A stretch of DNA of 64,000 bases from positions 682,001 to 746,000 of the forward strand of contig JAKNDB010000105.1 in NCBI GenBank assembly GCA_024305405.1, given 5' to 3'. The notes under the pieces were generated by a model. That model searched no databases. It had not been told where the DNA came from and saw nothing but the letters and a program-made list of their open reading frames with translations. The stretch comes from Dirofilaria immitis. Its lineage: Eukaryota; Nematoda; Chromadorea; Rhabditida; Onchocercidae. Of the stretch, positions 27,433-38,809 are shown one piece after another. The position numbers and the translations under genes are program-made. How positions within the stretch are numbered: position 1 is the first letter of the stretch; the number at the start of each line of letters is the position of its first letter.

Positions 27433-28986
27433 GCCGAAGGGCATAATATTCCTAACGCACGTCTATTTCGAGATTTCTCAATTTTCGTCGCCAAGAATGC
27501 GGAATGCAAAATCTACTCGAAGAATATCATCTGCATTTTCGTTCGATCATGTCATATATCTTCTTTTGGACCCATAAATAGTATTTTCCAATCTGTTATT
27601 TCTCGCCAAATATCATCTCGAATTTTTTAATTATGCAGCATGACATTCTACTGAACGACTTATGTTGCATGGACGAAATTCTTATTGCTGCCCATGTTCA
27701 CAACTCTTAAATCTCAAAATTTGAAACTCTACATTTTCTCCACATGATTTAGATCTCTGATATTTTAATGTATGAGTAATAACAGCTAAAATCATAATTG
27801 GTTTCATTTAATAACAACTAAAACCGTAATCAGCGACCGTATTATTATCAAATAACATTAGGCAATTTTAGCCAAACCGTAACATTTGGAATATAATCAA
27901 TCGTTTGAAAATTAAGTAAGTGAACAAATAGGAAATGAAATGAAAAACAACAAATAACGAACAGCTATACGTTTTATGCCTTACTAAAACTAATAAGTCT
28001 GCTACTTTTGCAAAAGTATTATTATTTTCATCGCTATCATAAAGGACGCCAAGGATGAATATACAGCCGACAATGATTAAGATGGTCAGTGTAACATCGT
28101 CATTGTCATAAACTGATTGTAACCAAAATCAGTAATATATCAAGAGAGTTATCTTCTTCACTCCTATGACCCCTTTATGACCATCCCTATCGTGATCTTA
28201 TGTTCAACTCGTGTTATTATTTGATAAAATAGAATAAGAATTCGTAGGCTATTCCAAAATATAGCTAATCCACATCTAATAAGCACAAAATTCTCATGCT
28301 TTCAAGCATAAATACTGGTATGCAATCAACAAACAGGAAGCATCTCAGCGAATCCCATCTCTCGAAATTTAATGCGAGGCATTTTGAAATCAGATATATC
28401 CACATTTCCCTAGACCATTCATTCATCTCTCTCTTTCTCTTATATCTTCATGCATTTATTTTTAAGCAAAATCCAACAAAATGTATCTGTGAAGTGAGGT
28501 GGATGTCTTGACGCCATTAGAATATATCCTTTTGAAAACACTAACTACTATCAATCGTGCCATCATCATCATCAGGCCTCTTTAGGTTATGCCATCTTAT
28601 CTGGCAAACAAAATAGTTTCTTTTAGTGTTACTTTCGAAATTAATAAAATTATCCATAAAAACACAGCATTAGTATTCTTGTCTTCTTCGCGCATTCACA
28701 TAATATCACTCACATATAGGATTAGAGAAATGGAATTTTAGAAATTTTGGAATGAGTACTGAAGGAGTTGAATTATGTCCAATTGATAACATTTTTGTAA
28801 AAAAAAAAAACCGAAAATTTATGTAAAAAATCGCAAAATTTAATTATATGATTTAAAAATTGTACAAAACGTTCATGTTGGAATTACAGAAAAACATGCG
28901 AATCCTCGTTTATCCATTTCATTTCCTCATGCACTGAACGATTCAGTCAAATTTGACAAATTGATGTGTGGGAGAAAGATGGAGTG
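27433..28986. other. Intergenic, nothing convincing
   Basis: AT-rich DNA without a reliable exon. The frame 28296-28511 (+) is open for 71 codons but has no splice context. Confidence 0.4.
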
Positions 28987-30187
28987 ATGCGAATAAAGAA
29001 GGAATCGAATTTGTATACAGTTGCCATTGGGATTACGGAAACAGTAAATGCTAAACATTAGAACTATGCTTCTAAATCATTTAAAGCAATTTAAGCTTCT
29101 CATTTGTATTTTGCAACTGGTTAAAAAAATAATTAAATTCCGAACTACCAATCAATCGTAAGACCTGAGAGAATGTGTTATAAGACAGAACAAAAGTATA
29201 TAAACTTCATGAAAGTGAAAAGATGCAGGCAGCGGAAGAATAAGGAGTTTGCTCGGTTTATAAAATTTATCAGCTCATTGCTGCATTGATCGCTGAAAGT
29301 GACTTAAAAAAATAAATACATCCATCCTATCAGCAGTGCAATGCATCTGTGACTATGGAATGCTGCTAGCTGTTAATATATTGATATGCATAAGTAGTGA
29401 AGCGGAAGAGGAAGGAGAAGAGGAAGCAAAATTAAAATTTCGCATCGTTTTCTTGCTGCATTAAAAGCCGAAAAGAAAAATGCAAAATGAGACGTATCAT
29501 TGAATTGTGAGTAGATTCTGTCTCGAAAATAAAATATCAGTAGACAAAATTTGCATATCATTCAGCCACTTTACCACAAACTGAACAAATGAAGCCAACC
29601 ACAGTGATGCTATATGAATTAACAAATTCAGGAAAGTCAATACATGAAATAGAGAGAGATGAAAAAGGAGGGGAGAGAGAGAGAGAGAGATGATTGTGAA
29701 TACTTCCACATGTCTCTGTGCGGCATTGCGATCTTGCGAGGTTCTTCACGATACATTAAATTTTAAACGTTGAATGTCAACTTGACAATTCCAACTGATT
29801 CTTTTGGTAATAATCCTTGAAATAAAGAATGACAGGGATGTATAGAAGACAGAGAAGAGCAAATGTATCTTATACTACAAATTTATCCAAAGTTTTGAAA
29901 AATGATTGAACTTATAAGACTGACTATCGCATGAAATAATCGTATATATTGCAGACTGAGCTGTCGAAGATATCTATTACAATTATAAAACAGAAAGCAG
30001 CATTGATAAAAGCCTACTCGATCTGTCGGCAAATTCTGCTACGTGCCACCAAAAAGCCGTGCGTACGACGATAAGAAGTCAATTAGTTAAAAAAATCGAC
30101 CGCGTAAGAAGAAGCAGCAATGAATTGATATGCGGAACACCGCTATCGCGGTATATTTACAATGAATTCGCAGAAAATGTAAACTGA
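28987..30187 (+). CDS. Putative basic helical protein
   Basis: The block 29955-30187 follows a TATTGCAG acceptor and reads TELSKISITIIKQKAALIK, then CRQILLRATKK; the frame stops soon after, but one added A in the A5 run at 30051-30055 continues it as AVRTTIRSQLVKKIDRV to GTPLSRYIYNEFAENVN and a stop. With that base the exon is exactly 78 codons from a phase-0 acceptor. The same kind of one-base loss is seen throughout the window, which supports the join. A possible first exon is 28987-29043 (MRIKKESNLYTVAIGITET), which ends at GTAAAT in phase 0; other exons may exist between. The product is short, Arg/Lys-rich and helical. No family recognised. It ends 695 bp before the SSNA1-like start. Confidence 0.4.
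29671..29692. repeat. (GA)n simple repeat
   Basis: About ten uninterrupted GA dinucleotides with further imperfect GA nearby (29651-29660). In metazoan promoters GA runs can bind GAGA-type factors, but nothing here ties it to a gene. Confidence 0.8.
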
Positions 30188-30881
30188 TACCTCTATCATG
30201 CAAATAACAAAGATTCAAAGATCGAAATATGTATTGTGATAAGATGGGAAAAGAAGCTGGTTTATATTTCCATTTTGATCAGTCCATCATACTAGAATGC
30301 AGCAGAACATACTTCTTCATATTCGATCTTTTGGCCGGAATGTTCTCAGAAGTTATGAATATCTAAATGAATAGAATTCTAGCTAGGTTAGAATAATTTA
30401 AACGAAATAGTTGAAGAATGGTTAATTTGCAAAATATAAATATATACACAGATTGAAGTGACGCCATCACCTATCCTTATTGCTTTCTAGAATTTCTTGA
30501 AACCTAAACGCCTACAATTTTGGACATTTTTTGATAAAACTTTAGTCCGGGTCGCAGTATTTTCATGATAATGGCACGTCCTTCCTTTAATTACACTATG
30601 AATTTCGCTGCTCCGGAGTAACTTGGGAGTTTTGGAGTAAGAGTCTGAAGTTCGTTAATGTTTTAGCTATTATGAGGGTTATACAACAATGTCATTATGA
30701 GGTACAGCGATGAAATCTTCTGGGTTTTTTTTGATGAGAGCTGAAATTAGCCATTGAGAAAGGGCAGTATTCTTGAAATTGCTCCCCAATAGTGGGAAGT
30801 TAAAACGAAATTTAGTTGCAAGTTCCAGAGATCAAAGAAAAAGCAGTTCTTATCAATATTATCAATAGAAGTTCATCAGAA

Positions 30882-32022
30882 ATGTCAGCAAGAATTGGAT
30901 ATCAACTGGAGGATATACTGCGATGTATGTCGTTTTGATTATACGTTTCATGCTTCCTGCATTTCATATAACACTGCTCTTATGTCAGCGAATTTCTCTT
31001 CCTTATTTGATAGATGTGGTCTTGGCGAAACAACAATATTTATCATCTTGATTGTCATCATTCGTGTATTTAGATCTTGACGGTTTGCGAGAGCAAAAAA
31101 ACAAGTGAAGATGTCATTAGCCATTTGAAGAAAGAGCGAGAATTAATCGCATTGCAAGTATGTTTTCAATGCATATATTTTGCTTTACAAATAAATCTTA
31201 GTTAATAGTGTTTTTACAGTTCAACCGTCAAATAATTAAAATGGTTATAATCTACCGGATGAAGATCAGAAGTCACTTTTTAATTAATTCTGGCTTTGTT
31301 CAGATTGATGAGCTGCGTATAAAACTCAACACATTGGATACGAGAATAGGAAAAGAGGAAGAGATTTGTTCACGTTTGGAAAGAACAATAGCACATGCAA
31401 ATGAAACATATGAAAAAGTATGTGACTGTAGCAATTGAAATTTTACATGATTAGATAAATATGTGAATTTGTACAGTTGTGTTTATTTGTTAACATATTA
31501 CTTATAAGTTTCGTCTAATATTCTGCCGAATTTCTCATCCAACGCCTTGCGGTTTGAAAACGGATGTCTTAAAAACTTCGAGCATTCTTCATGAGTGCGT
31601 GTATACCGGTTTTATTTAAGAGAATTTGTTTCTATGTAAATGCATAATGGTTTTAGCAGTGAAGTAGTGCATTTCCTTGTCTGTTGTTACCACTATGAAA
31701 TGAGCTGCTCAAAAATTGCTTATGAAGATTCATGTATTTCTTTGCCTTATTTTCTACATTAAAATATGTTTTAGCAACATTTAGTAAAAGCGTTTGGCCA
31801 ATTTTTTATGGTACACTTTGAATTATATTTGATAAAATGCACTTGGAAATTAATTTTTTAAAAATGTTTTTTCAGCTTGTCGAATCCTCTCAAAGTTTAG
31901 TGGACTATGTTAAAAAGAATATGAAGGTGCTCGCAGTTCAGGATCATCACTTAATTGAAATAAGATTGGACGTACTAATCTGTAATGATGGCATATCTGT
32001 TTTCCTTAAAGAAGCCATTTAA
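30882..32022 (+). CDS. ssna-1: SSNA1/NA14-like coiled-coil protein
   Basis: Small coiled-coil protein that self-assembles into fibrils and acts at centrioles, cilia and microtubule branch points. Exons 30882-30924, 31074-31157, 31304-31417 and 31876-32022. The match to human SSNA1 covers the helix and its C-terminal signature: RTIAHANETYEKLVESSQSL against the human [20 protein letters not shown]. The start MSARIGYQLEDILRYLDGL aligns with the human N-terminal helix, so the ATG at 30882 is chosen. Exon 2 has one extra base in the A7 run at 31095-31101: the first half reads LDGLREQK in one frame, the second EDVISHLKKERELIALQ in the next, and only A6 restores both frame and exit phase. About 120 residues. 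The tail after VDYVKKN is not conserved and the last intron or stop may differ. Confidence 0.87.
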
Positions 32023-33600
32023 AGATTTCAAATATCTGCAAAGCAGTAATTTCCTTGTAAAGTGATGTTTCTTGTCCATGACACCTTAATATCACTTTCT
32101 TTAGTTCATTGTATTTTAAATCTTTTAGATTGGGCACCAAAAATGTTATTGCTTTATCTAACCTATATCACACAATTTTTTGTTTCCTTCTGATATTTGA
32201 AAATACTTTTTAAGATACATAATTGGATGAATGTAGTTTACTCTTCATAAAATTTGTCATAAAAAGTGCTGTTATATCATAGTACTTTGTACAGTCATTT
32301 TATCATGTAATTCAAATTCTAAGAATAATTTCGAACATTGTTTACGCTATCATTCATTTTTAGTACTTTATATGATATGCTTTTTTATCGTGTGGAAACG
32401 CTGAATGGTCTGGTAATGTTTTGTCAAAATTTTTTTTAACTTTGATCGATTGTAAGTCGTTTTCATCATAGGTTATTGTATCCTTAGTTCATTAGTTTTA
32501 TATAATTCAGTTCAATGTTTGATGAATGTTTCATCACCTATAATTAGACAATATCATTAAAGTTGACACTTTTCTGTCTGGAGAAAAGTTGAAAATTGAC
32601 TTTTCCTTTTGATTTATTGCCGAAACTTCATTGTATGGGTTACTTTATTCAAATGAACTTCTTTTAATATTGCAAGTAAAAGTGTCGCATCTAATTAAAA
32701 AAAATATCTATTTCAACTAGTTTGATGGTATTACTGAGAATCGTTGCCTTTAATCCACTGATATTTCAAAATTAATTAATTACTTTTTTCGAATGTACAA
32801 AGATACAGATAACAAAATCTGAGGGATGATATTAAAATAACTAATCAATATATCAATTTAATCAATATGAAATTTAGATACTGATCTCATACTATATAGA
32901 ACATATATATGGATCGATCGTTACCTCTGGTAGTTATTGTATTGGCTTTTATTTTATCAAATAGCAGGACTAAGATATCAATTTTATGAATATAGTCAAA
33001 TGAGCTAGAAAAGTGACGCAGAGGAAAATTTCCTTATATAAATCATACAAATTATCCAATAAGACAGATTCGATCGGAACGATATATTGTTGCAGAAAGA
33101 ATACTTTTATTCATATTATAAGAATTAAATAACACCGTGTGAATTATTTAGGTTTTCAAGTAAAACAGGAGTAGTTTGGGATGTTTTATATCGCAAATTT
33201 TCTTGAACAGTTTTAAAAATAACGCCTCATAGTTATGTTACAATTTCAGATTCTGTTCAAAAATCATCGCCAGCGTTTTTTTAAAACTTTTTCATCGTTG
33301 AAAAAAGAAATTTTTGCTCTATTTTGTTACGTTAAAACACAATTCAATACTGACAGGGGAGTAATATTGATTAAATAGTCATAGCTACCATTATAATCCA
33401 TCAAACTTTGAATGTGTTGAATGAGAAATTAAAAACCTGTATTGGTTTAGATTAACCTTTCCAATCATATTACTAGGAGTTTGTGTGCAACTGTCCTTTT
33501 CTACACACAGATTTTTGTTAATACAGGAAATTTTAAATATTTAATGAGCAGTGACAACAATATTCGTGACGGTTTTCAGATTTTATGTGTTTTAGAATGG
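32023..33600. other. Intergenic
   Basis: No convincing exon. A short frame at 32909 (MDRSLPLVVIVLAFILSNS) looks like a signal peptide but stops after 26 codons and I could not attach it to later exons. This region presumably carries the SSNA1 3' UTR. Confidence 0.4.
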
Positions 33601-34125
33601 CATCTGATTTAGTACATGATCAGAAATCAAACATCTTCAAAACGATACACCATTCGACAAATAATACCATACATCAGAAAGACTCGTGTTGTACTCAGAT
33701 TGTTTTGCCGAGCCATCTCCAGCTGTCGTGCGTCATCATTTATCGTTATAATTTTCCAGGATTTAATTTATGTTATAAACCCAAACTTAGCTGAACGATG
33801 AATCACTGCAATCATGCTTAATTAAAAATGTTTTGTCAATAGTTTTATTTCGTATCTCTTTCTGGTTACCGAAAAAACCTCCATATCCAGAGGGACTGAC
33901 TAGGCTCTCATTAGGAGAGTTATGGTTGAGATCAAGAATTTTTTTGGGAGACGGTAAATATTTGTCATTACTGAATTTTAAACATTTTATCAATATTTCG
34001 TGTGTTATGAAAACATTTCTGAAATTTTTAAGAAGGATTATTTTATTTTGCAGCAATTAAATTAGATTGGAAGTATTTATACAAATATCATTCAGTCCGA
34101 TGCAGTGTGAAGAAGCGCATGTTTT
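33601..34125 (+). CDS. Candidate gene overlapping the asparaginase start
   Basis: Block 33790-33953 after an AACTTAG acceptor reads LNDESLQSCLIKNVLS, then WLPKKPPYPEGLTRLSLGEL and WLRSRIFLGDG, ending at G|GTAAAT. It joins in phase to 34054-34125 after TTTGCAG (IKLDWKYLYKYHSV to KKRMF, stop). Upstream, 33616-33745 (MIRNQTSSKRYT to CRASSFI) could be the first exon through a 49-nt intron. The last exon would run over the asparaginase ATG at 34100 in another frame. The product would be about 120 residues, basic, with one hydrophobic stretch. It could instead be 5' leader sequence of the asparaginase gene. No family recognised. Confidence 0.3.
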
Positions 34126-37100
34126 AGTGCTATATACAGGTGGAACGATTGGGATGAAATACATTGATGGAGGTGTAGACATTGGTTTTTTATTTTCTGA
34201 TATCATCAGTCTGAAAGTTTAGACATTTCAACATTCTCTACTTAATTAAATTTTTTATAACAAAATAAGAAGTGAAATCATCACTTATGCAGTTGTTTTA
34301 GTTTCAAATTTTTCCCTTCCTCAGTTACGAAATTGCATACAATAGATGAAAAGGCATTAATTTAAAATAATTTGTAGTGTATCAGCCAGAAGCTAATTAT
34401 CTTCTGCATGCCATACGTGATTTATCACTATTAAACGATGATGATTATGTGTCCACATATTATTCTGACGCCGAAATAAGGCCATATTGTTTGCCACCAC
34501 TACAACATTCAAAAAAACGTGTTGTTTATTGGGTAATGAGTTTAAACTTATCCATTAAGATCTTTAGTTTTTTCCGAAATCAGAACCGTTAACAAGAACT
34601 ACTCCTGTCTTTCCAGTCCAATCGACTTGTTGTCTTTGACCTGGTTTATCACCGCATATAGTCTTATATCGGATAATTACTGATCGCTGAAGAGAGAATA
34701 AAGTAGACTAGAAGGAGTGGAACATTATATTATTACAGCTCTATATATACCTAACATAAAATTCATTAGAAAAATATGTTTTAGATAGTTCTTTTTCAGA
34801 TGATCGAATATGATCCACTTTTGGATTCATCAGATATGACATTTGATGACTGGATTCATATCGGTAAAGATATTCAAAGAGCTTACGATCAATATGTGGG
34901 CTTTGTTATATTACATGGTACTGATACACTGGCATATACGGCATGTGCTTTGTCATTTATGCTGGAGAACGTAAGAAACCCATTGTTATTACAGGAGCTC
35001 AAGTAAGTAGTCTCATTGATTCAATGAATTTTGGATTTTTAAATTTTCTGTTCAAAATTTACATGAAACAGCTTAATTAATTCTTATAAATAAATATGTA
35101 CTTTGTGCACTATTTCTCTTTTTATTTTTAATTCACGAAGATTCGAATTAATCCTAATAAATTCAGATTGATATGATTGTGAATTGCTCTGTGATATAGT
35201 TTAACTTCTGTAGTTATCTGAGAAATTCTAGAATATTTTGAAAATTCTATAAAAATTTGAGGTATCCTATTTATTTACTGGAACATGATTTTTTCTTTTG
35301 ATAGATTATTTTTTGGTTGATATGGTTAGATTATTTATTTGTTGATATGGTTAATAATTTGCAGATACCAGTGTGTGAAGTTCGTTCTGACGGTCGAGAA
35401 AATTTGATTGGTGCACTGATTATTGCAGCCAATTATGATATTCCTGAAGTTACTGTATATTTCAATAATAAGCTGTTTCGAGGAAATCGTACAGTAAAAA
35501 TAGATAACAGATCAATGGATGCTTTTGAAAGTCCAAATATGCTTCCAATTGCTTACATGGATGTTGATATAAAAGGCAAGCAGTAGCTGAGTCGGTAACG
35601 AGTGAGTTTGGTTTGGTAAAATCAACTCAATTTTTGTAGTTCACTTTTATTGTTTCATTTGATCCTATTTCAGTAATAAATATCCATGATGTAGCAATTT
35701 CATTATTTTTGGAAGGCAGAACTTTTGCAGTTAATTATGATTCAATATTTCGTTCACCATCAATGGCTCCATTCGTAGTACACGACCAATTATGTCGAAA
35801 TGTTGGATTGTTGAGAATTTTTCCATCGATGTCTATAGAAAACGTAAGTCACTGAACTATGAGGTTTGCTTATAATGAATTTGAAGTTTGACTATATTTG
35901 AAATATGTGTACAACTACTTCCAAACCAAGCTAAAAATTTTGTAAGGATCGCATATCCTATTATAAATCAATGTCGCAAGCTATTCGTATCTATTTGAGT
36001 GATCATCATTTTACTTAGGTTTCTGGAAGTTGTTTCCAAATATATCATTTAATCAACATCTTACATTAAATTTACAGCATTTTTCTATAGATTAAAGGAA
36101 AGTGCATTTTTCAAAGAATTTAAGAAAAATTGTGCTTTTAAAATAGATGAAAAATTTATTAATTTTTTCTCATATTACAAGGAAAATCGCGGTAAAAGTG
36201 AACTTTTAGGTTAGAGCATCCTTGCAGGCACCTATTGAAGGTGTTGTTCTGCAGACGTTTGGTGCTGGTAATATGCCATCCCACAGGACAGATATAATCG
36301 ATGAATTGAAAAAGCTGTTGATCGAGGATGTATTATTATTAATTGCTCACAGTGTGTCCGTGGACAAGTAGATATTCATTATTTAACGGGAAAGGTTAGC
36401 ATGTAATATTCATATTCATTTATGTTTTTCTGAAAAATCTTTTATTTTCACACAAATTTTTTTGACATTTAACGATTAAGATAAGATTCTACCAATGAAA
36501 GTATATTTTAGGAGCAACTTATTGCAAACATTTCTTCACAGCTTATTTTTTGGTTTTATTTGCATTGCTTAAAATTGTTTATGATCGAGAAAATTTCAGA
36601 GCCAGTTAAATTTGTCACCTGAATTGAGTGAAATTTGTCTGTCATCATCTTATTGTACATGAATTAATATCGTAATTAATTGTTCCTAACATATATTTTT
36701 ATGAATGGAATTTTGTTTTAATCGTTAAATTTTCATGCCTCGCAGCTATTCTATTAATTTTTTAGGTTCTATACGACATGGGAATTATTCCTGGTTCAGA
36801 TATGACTGCAGAAGCAGCATTAACAAAATTATCGTATGTATTGAGCAAAGATTGTTGGGAACTTGTGGAGAAAAAAGCAATGATGGTTAAAAATATCAGA
36901 GGCGAATTAACTGTTGCAAAAGCAGAACCACTCAAAGATCTAGAAATCGGTAGATTTTCAAAAAAAATTTTCGAGCTCAACTTATTTCTTGTCACCTTCA
37001 AAATTTTTTGCCTAAAATTTGAAATATTTCAGTATCACAGATGGCAAGATTCCTGCATCTAAGTTCTTCTCATGAAATGAAACTCCTCTGTCATGCTATT

Positions 37101-38325
37101 TTTCCACAATTATTGTGTTATGCAGCTAGTAATGGGGATATCGAAATGCTAAAGGCACTTCATGAAAATGGAGTTGATCTTTCGGTTGTTGACTATAATG
37201 GACGCAATGCTTTGCATGTAGCAGCGAGTGCAGGTCACGTTGGTGCTGTCAAATATCTGTTGACCCAAGGTGTTAGTTTTCATCTGAGGTGAGGAATCTT
37301 CTGATAAAAAAGCATTTAATAGATTTCGAAAAAGTTTGCTGTAGTCATCGCATATACAAAAAGTCTTTGTCATGTTACTCTTGCATGGGTTATAATTGAA
37401 AATTTTCAGGTTTCTGTTCCAGCTAACATTTTAGCTATATTTATTGTTTATCTTCTTCGTAAATTGTTTTGATGGTCTTACGTTTTTAGCATTGAAACCG
37501 CATATAAAGCTTCTGTAGTATAGATTTGCAAGTCATTTTATGGTGACCTATATATTCCAGAGATCAATGGGATGAGAATGCCCTCGTAAGTGCAGTAAAA
37601 ATGAAAAATAAGATCTTAATTGAAACTTTGCGATCTGCAGGGCACTGCTTTCCATAAATTCACGCAGATTAGGTGGGTCCTTTGAAAGATATTCATTTCA
37701 GAAAATATTAACGATTCTTTCGACTGAACCTTTAGCTTTTTATTAAACAAATTTGAAGGTGTTGAACTATGTCTATGTGCCAGCTATGGCGACACGGAAA
37801 CACTGAATTCTTGGCTTGCTGCCGGAGCCGATATAAATCAACAAGATTACAATGGCGAAACTGCTTTGCATATTGTAAATTTCAGCATTTTTTTTTCAGT
37901 TGCATAGTTATTAAAGTGATTACTTCTTATCTACTATCATTTATTTTTGTAGAAATTAGACTTTTCCATGATATAAACTTGAGGAAATTGGATATCCATG
38001 GAAATGTCTTGCAGGCGGTGAAATCGAGAAATAAGCAATTGGTACATTATTTGCTGGATAGAGATGCAGATCCATACAAAATTGACGATTTTAATTTAAC
38101 GCCTCTTAGACATGCTAAAAACTTAATTTACAAGATCTAGTCATTAGAATGAAAAAGATGAAAAAGTTCAGTAATGTTGCTGCAGAAAATAAAGATCTTA
38201 TGCACTCAGAATGTATTCAGAAGTATGGTACAAAAGCCTTAAATTATGCTAGATCTTGCATGATTTCTAGCTTTTTAAATGGTAATTTTTGTTCCGTCTT
38301 TTTCGCAAAGACTGATATAATTTAA
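34100..38325 (+). CDS. L-asparaginase with ankyrin repeats (ASPG type)
   Basis: Cytosolic L-asparaginase (type I), hydrolysing asparagine to aspartate and ammonia; the mammalian homologue ASPG is also called 60 kDa lysophospholipase. Exons: 34100-34172, 34378-34532, 34800-35002, 35365-35575, 35674-35843, 36210-36394, 36766-36949, 37033-37288, 37561-37672, 37759-37874, and 38015 to the end. Catalytic elements: YTGGTIGMK (first nucleophile Thr), LHGTDTLAYT (Thr-Asp pair), SDGRENLIGAL, GAGNMPSHR and IPGSDMTAEAALTKLSYVL. After residue ~350 come ankyrin repeats such as DYNGRNALHVAAS and DYNGETALHI. Intron 35576-35673 has a GC donor. Single bases are missing in short runs at 34976-34978, 36309-36313, 37640-37642 and 38117-38121; each repair restores a family motif and the splice phase. 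The last one moves the stop from 38140 to 38325. Confidence 0.96.
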
Positions 38326-38809
38326 TGAAAAAAACCTTGTTTATTCATCGATTCCTTTTTAAACAAAATAGTATTTAATGGCTAAATGTATTCTTGTGTT
38401 AACGATGTTGACATTATTTGGAAAATCAATAGGATGAAATGTATTATTTTCCAAAACGAAAATGAGAAAAAGTGTACATTTGAAAAGTGTAATTCTCGCA
38501 TTAAAATAAGAATTTCAATGCGAGAATTACGGATAAAGGATAGGAAGAGTTTTGATGAGACAGATAAAATATAAAAAAATGACACAGATAAAATAAATGA
38601 TCCGAATTGAATTTAATATATAACGAAACTTATAATTTCTTGAGATGATAGGAAAAGTTATCAAGGAAGTTCTCTATACTTGCTTTACATATTACAATAC
38701 TGCATTAAATACCATCTCCAACTGAACTTGTATAACGAAATTCTGGAAAGGACAAATTTGTTTCCAAATGAGAGTTTTAAATGCTGCTGCAATTCATTTC
38801 GGTAAATAA
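38326..38809. other. Tail-to-tail spacer
   Basis: About 480 bp between the converging asparaginase and RMC1 genes, expected to hold both 3' UTRs. A perfect inverted repeat CTCGCATTAAAATAAGAATTTCAATGCGAG lies at about 38493-38526 (arms CTCGCATT / AATGCGAG) and could act as a hairpin between the two 3' ends. Confidence 0.45.

Noticed and set aside
29373..29749. Overlapping minus-strand ORFs rich in Leu and Ser
   Set aside because: They arise from the complement of the purine-rich (GA)n stretch.
36762..37001. 79-codon minus-strand ORF
   Set aside because: Shadow of an asparaginase exon whose plus-strand frame contains conserved motifs.
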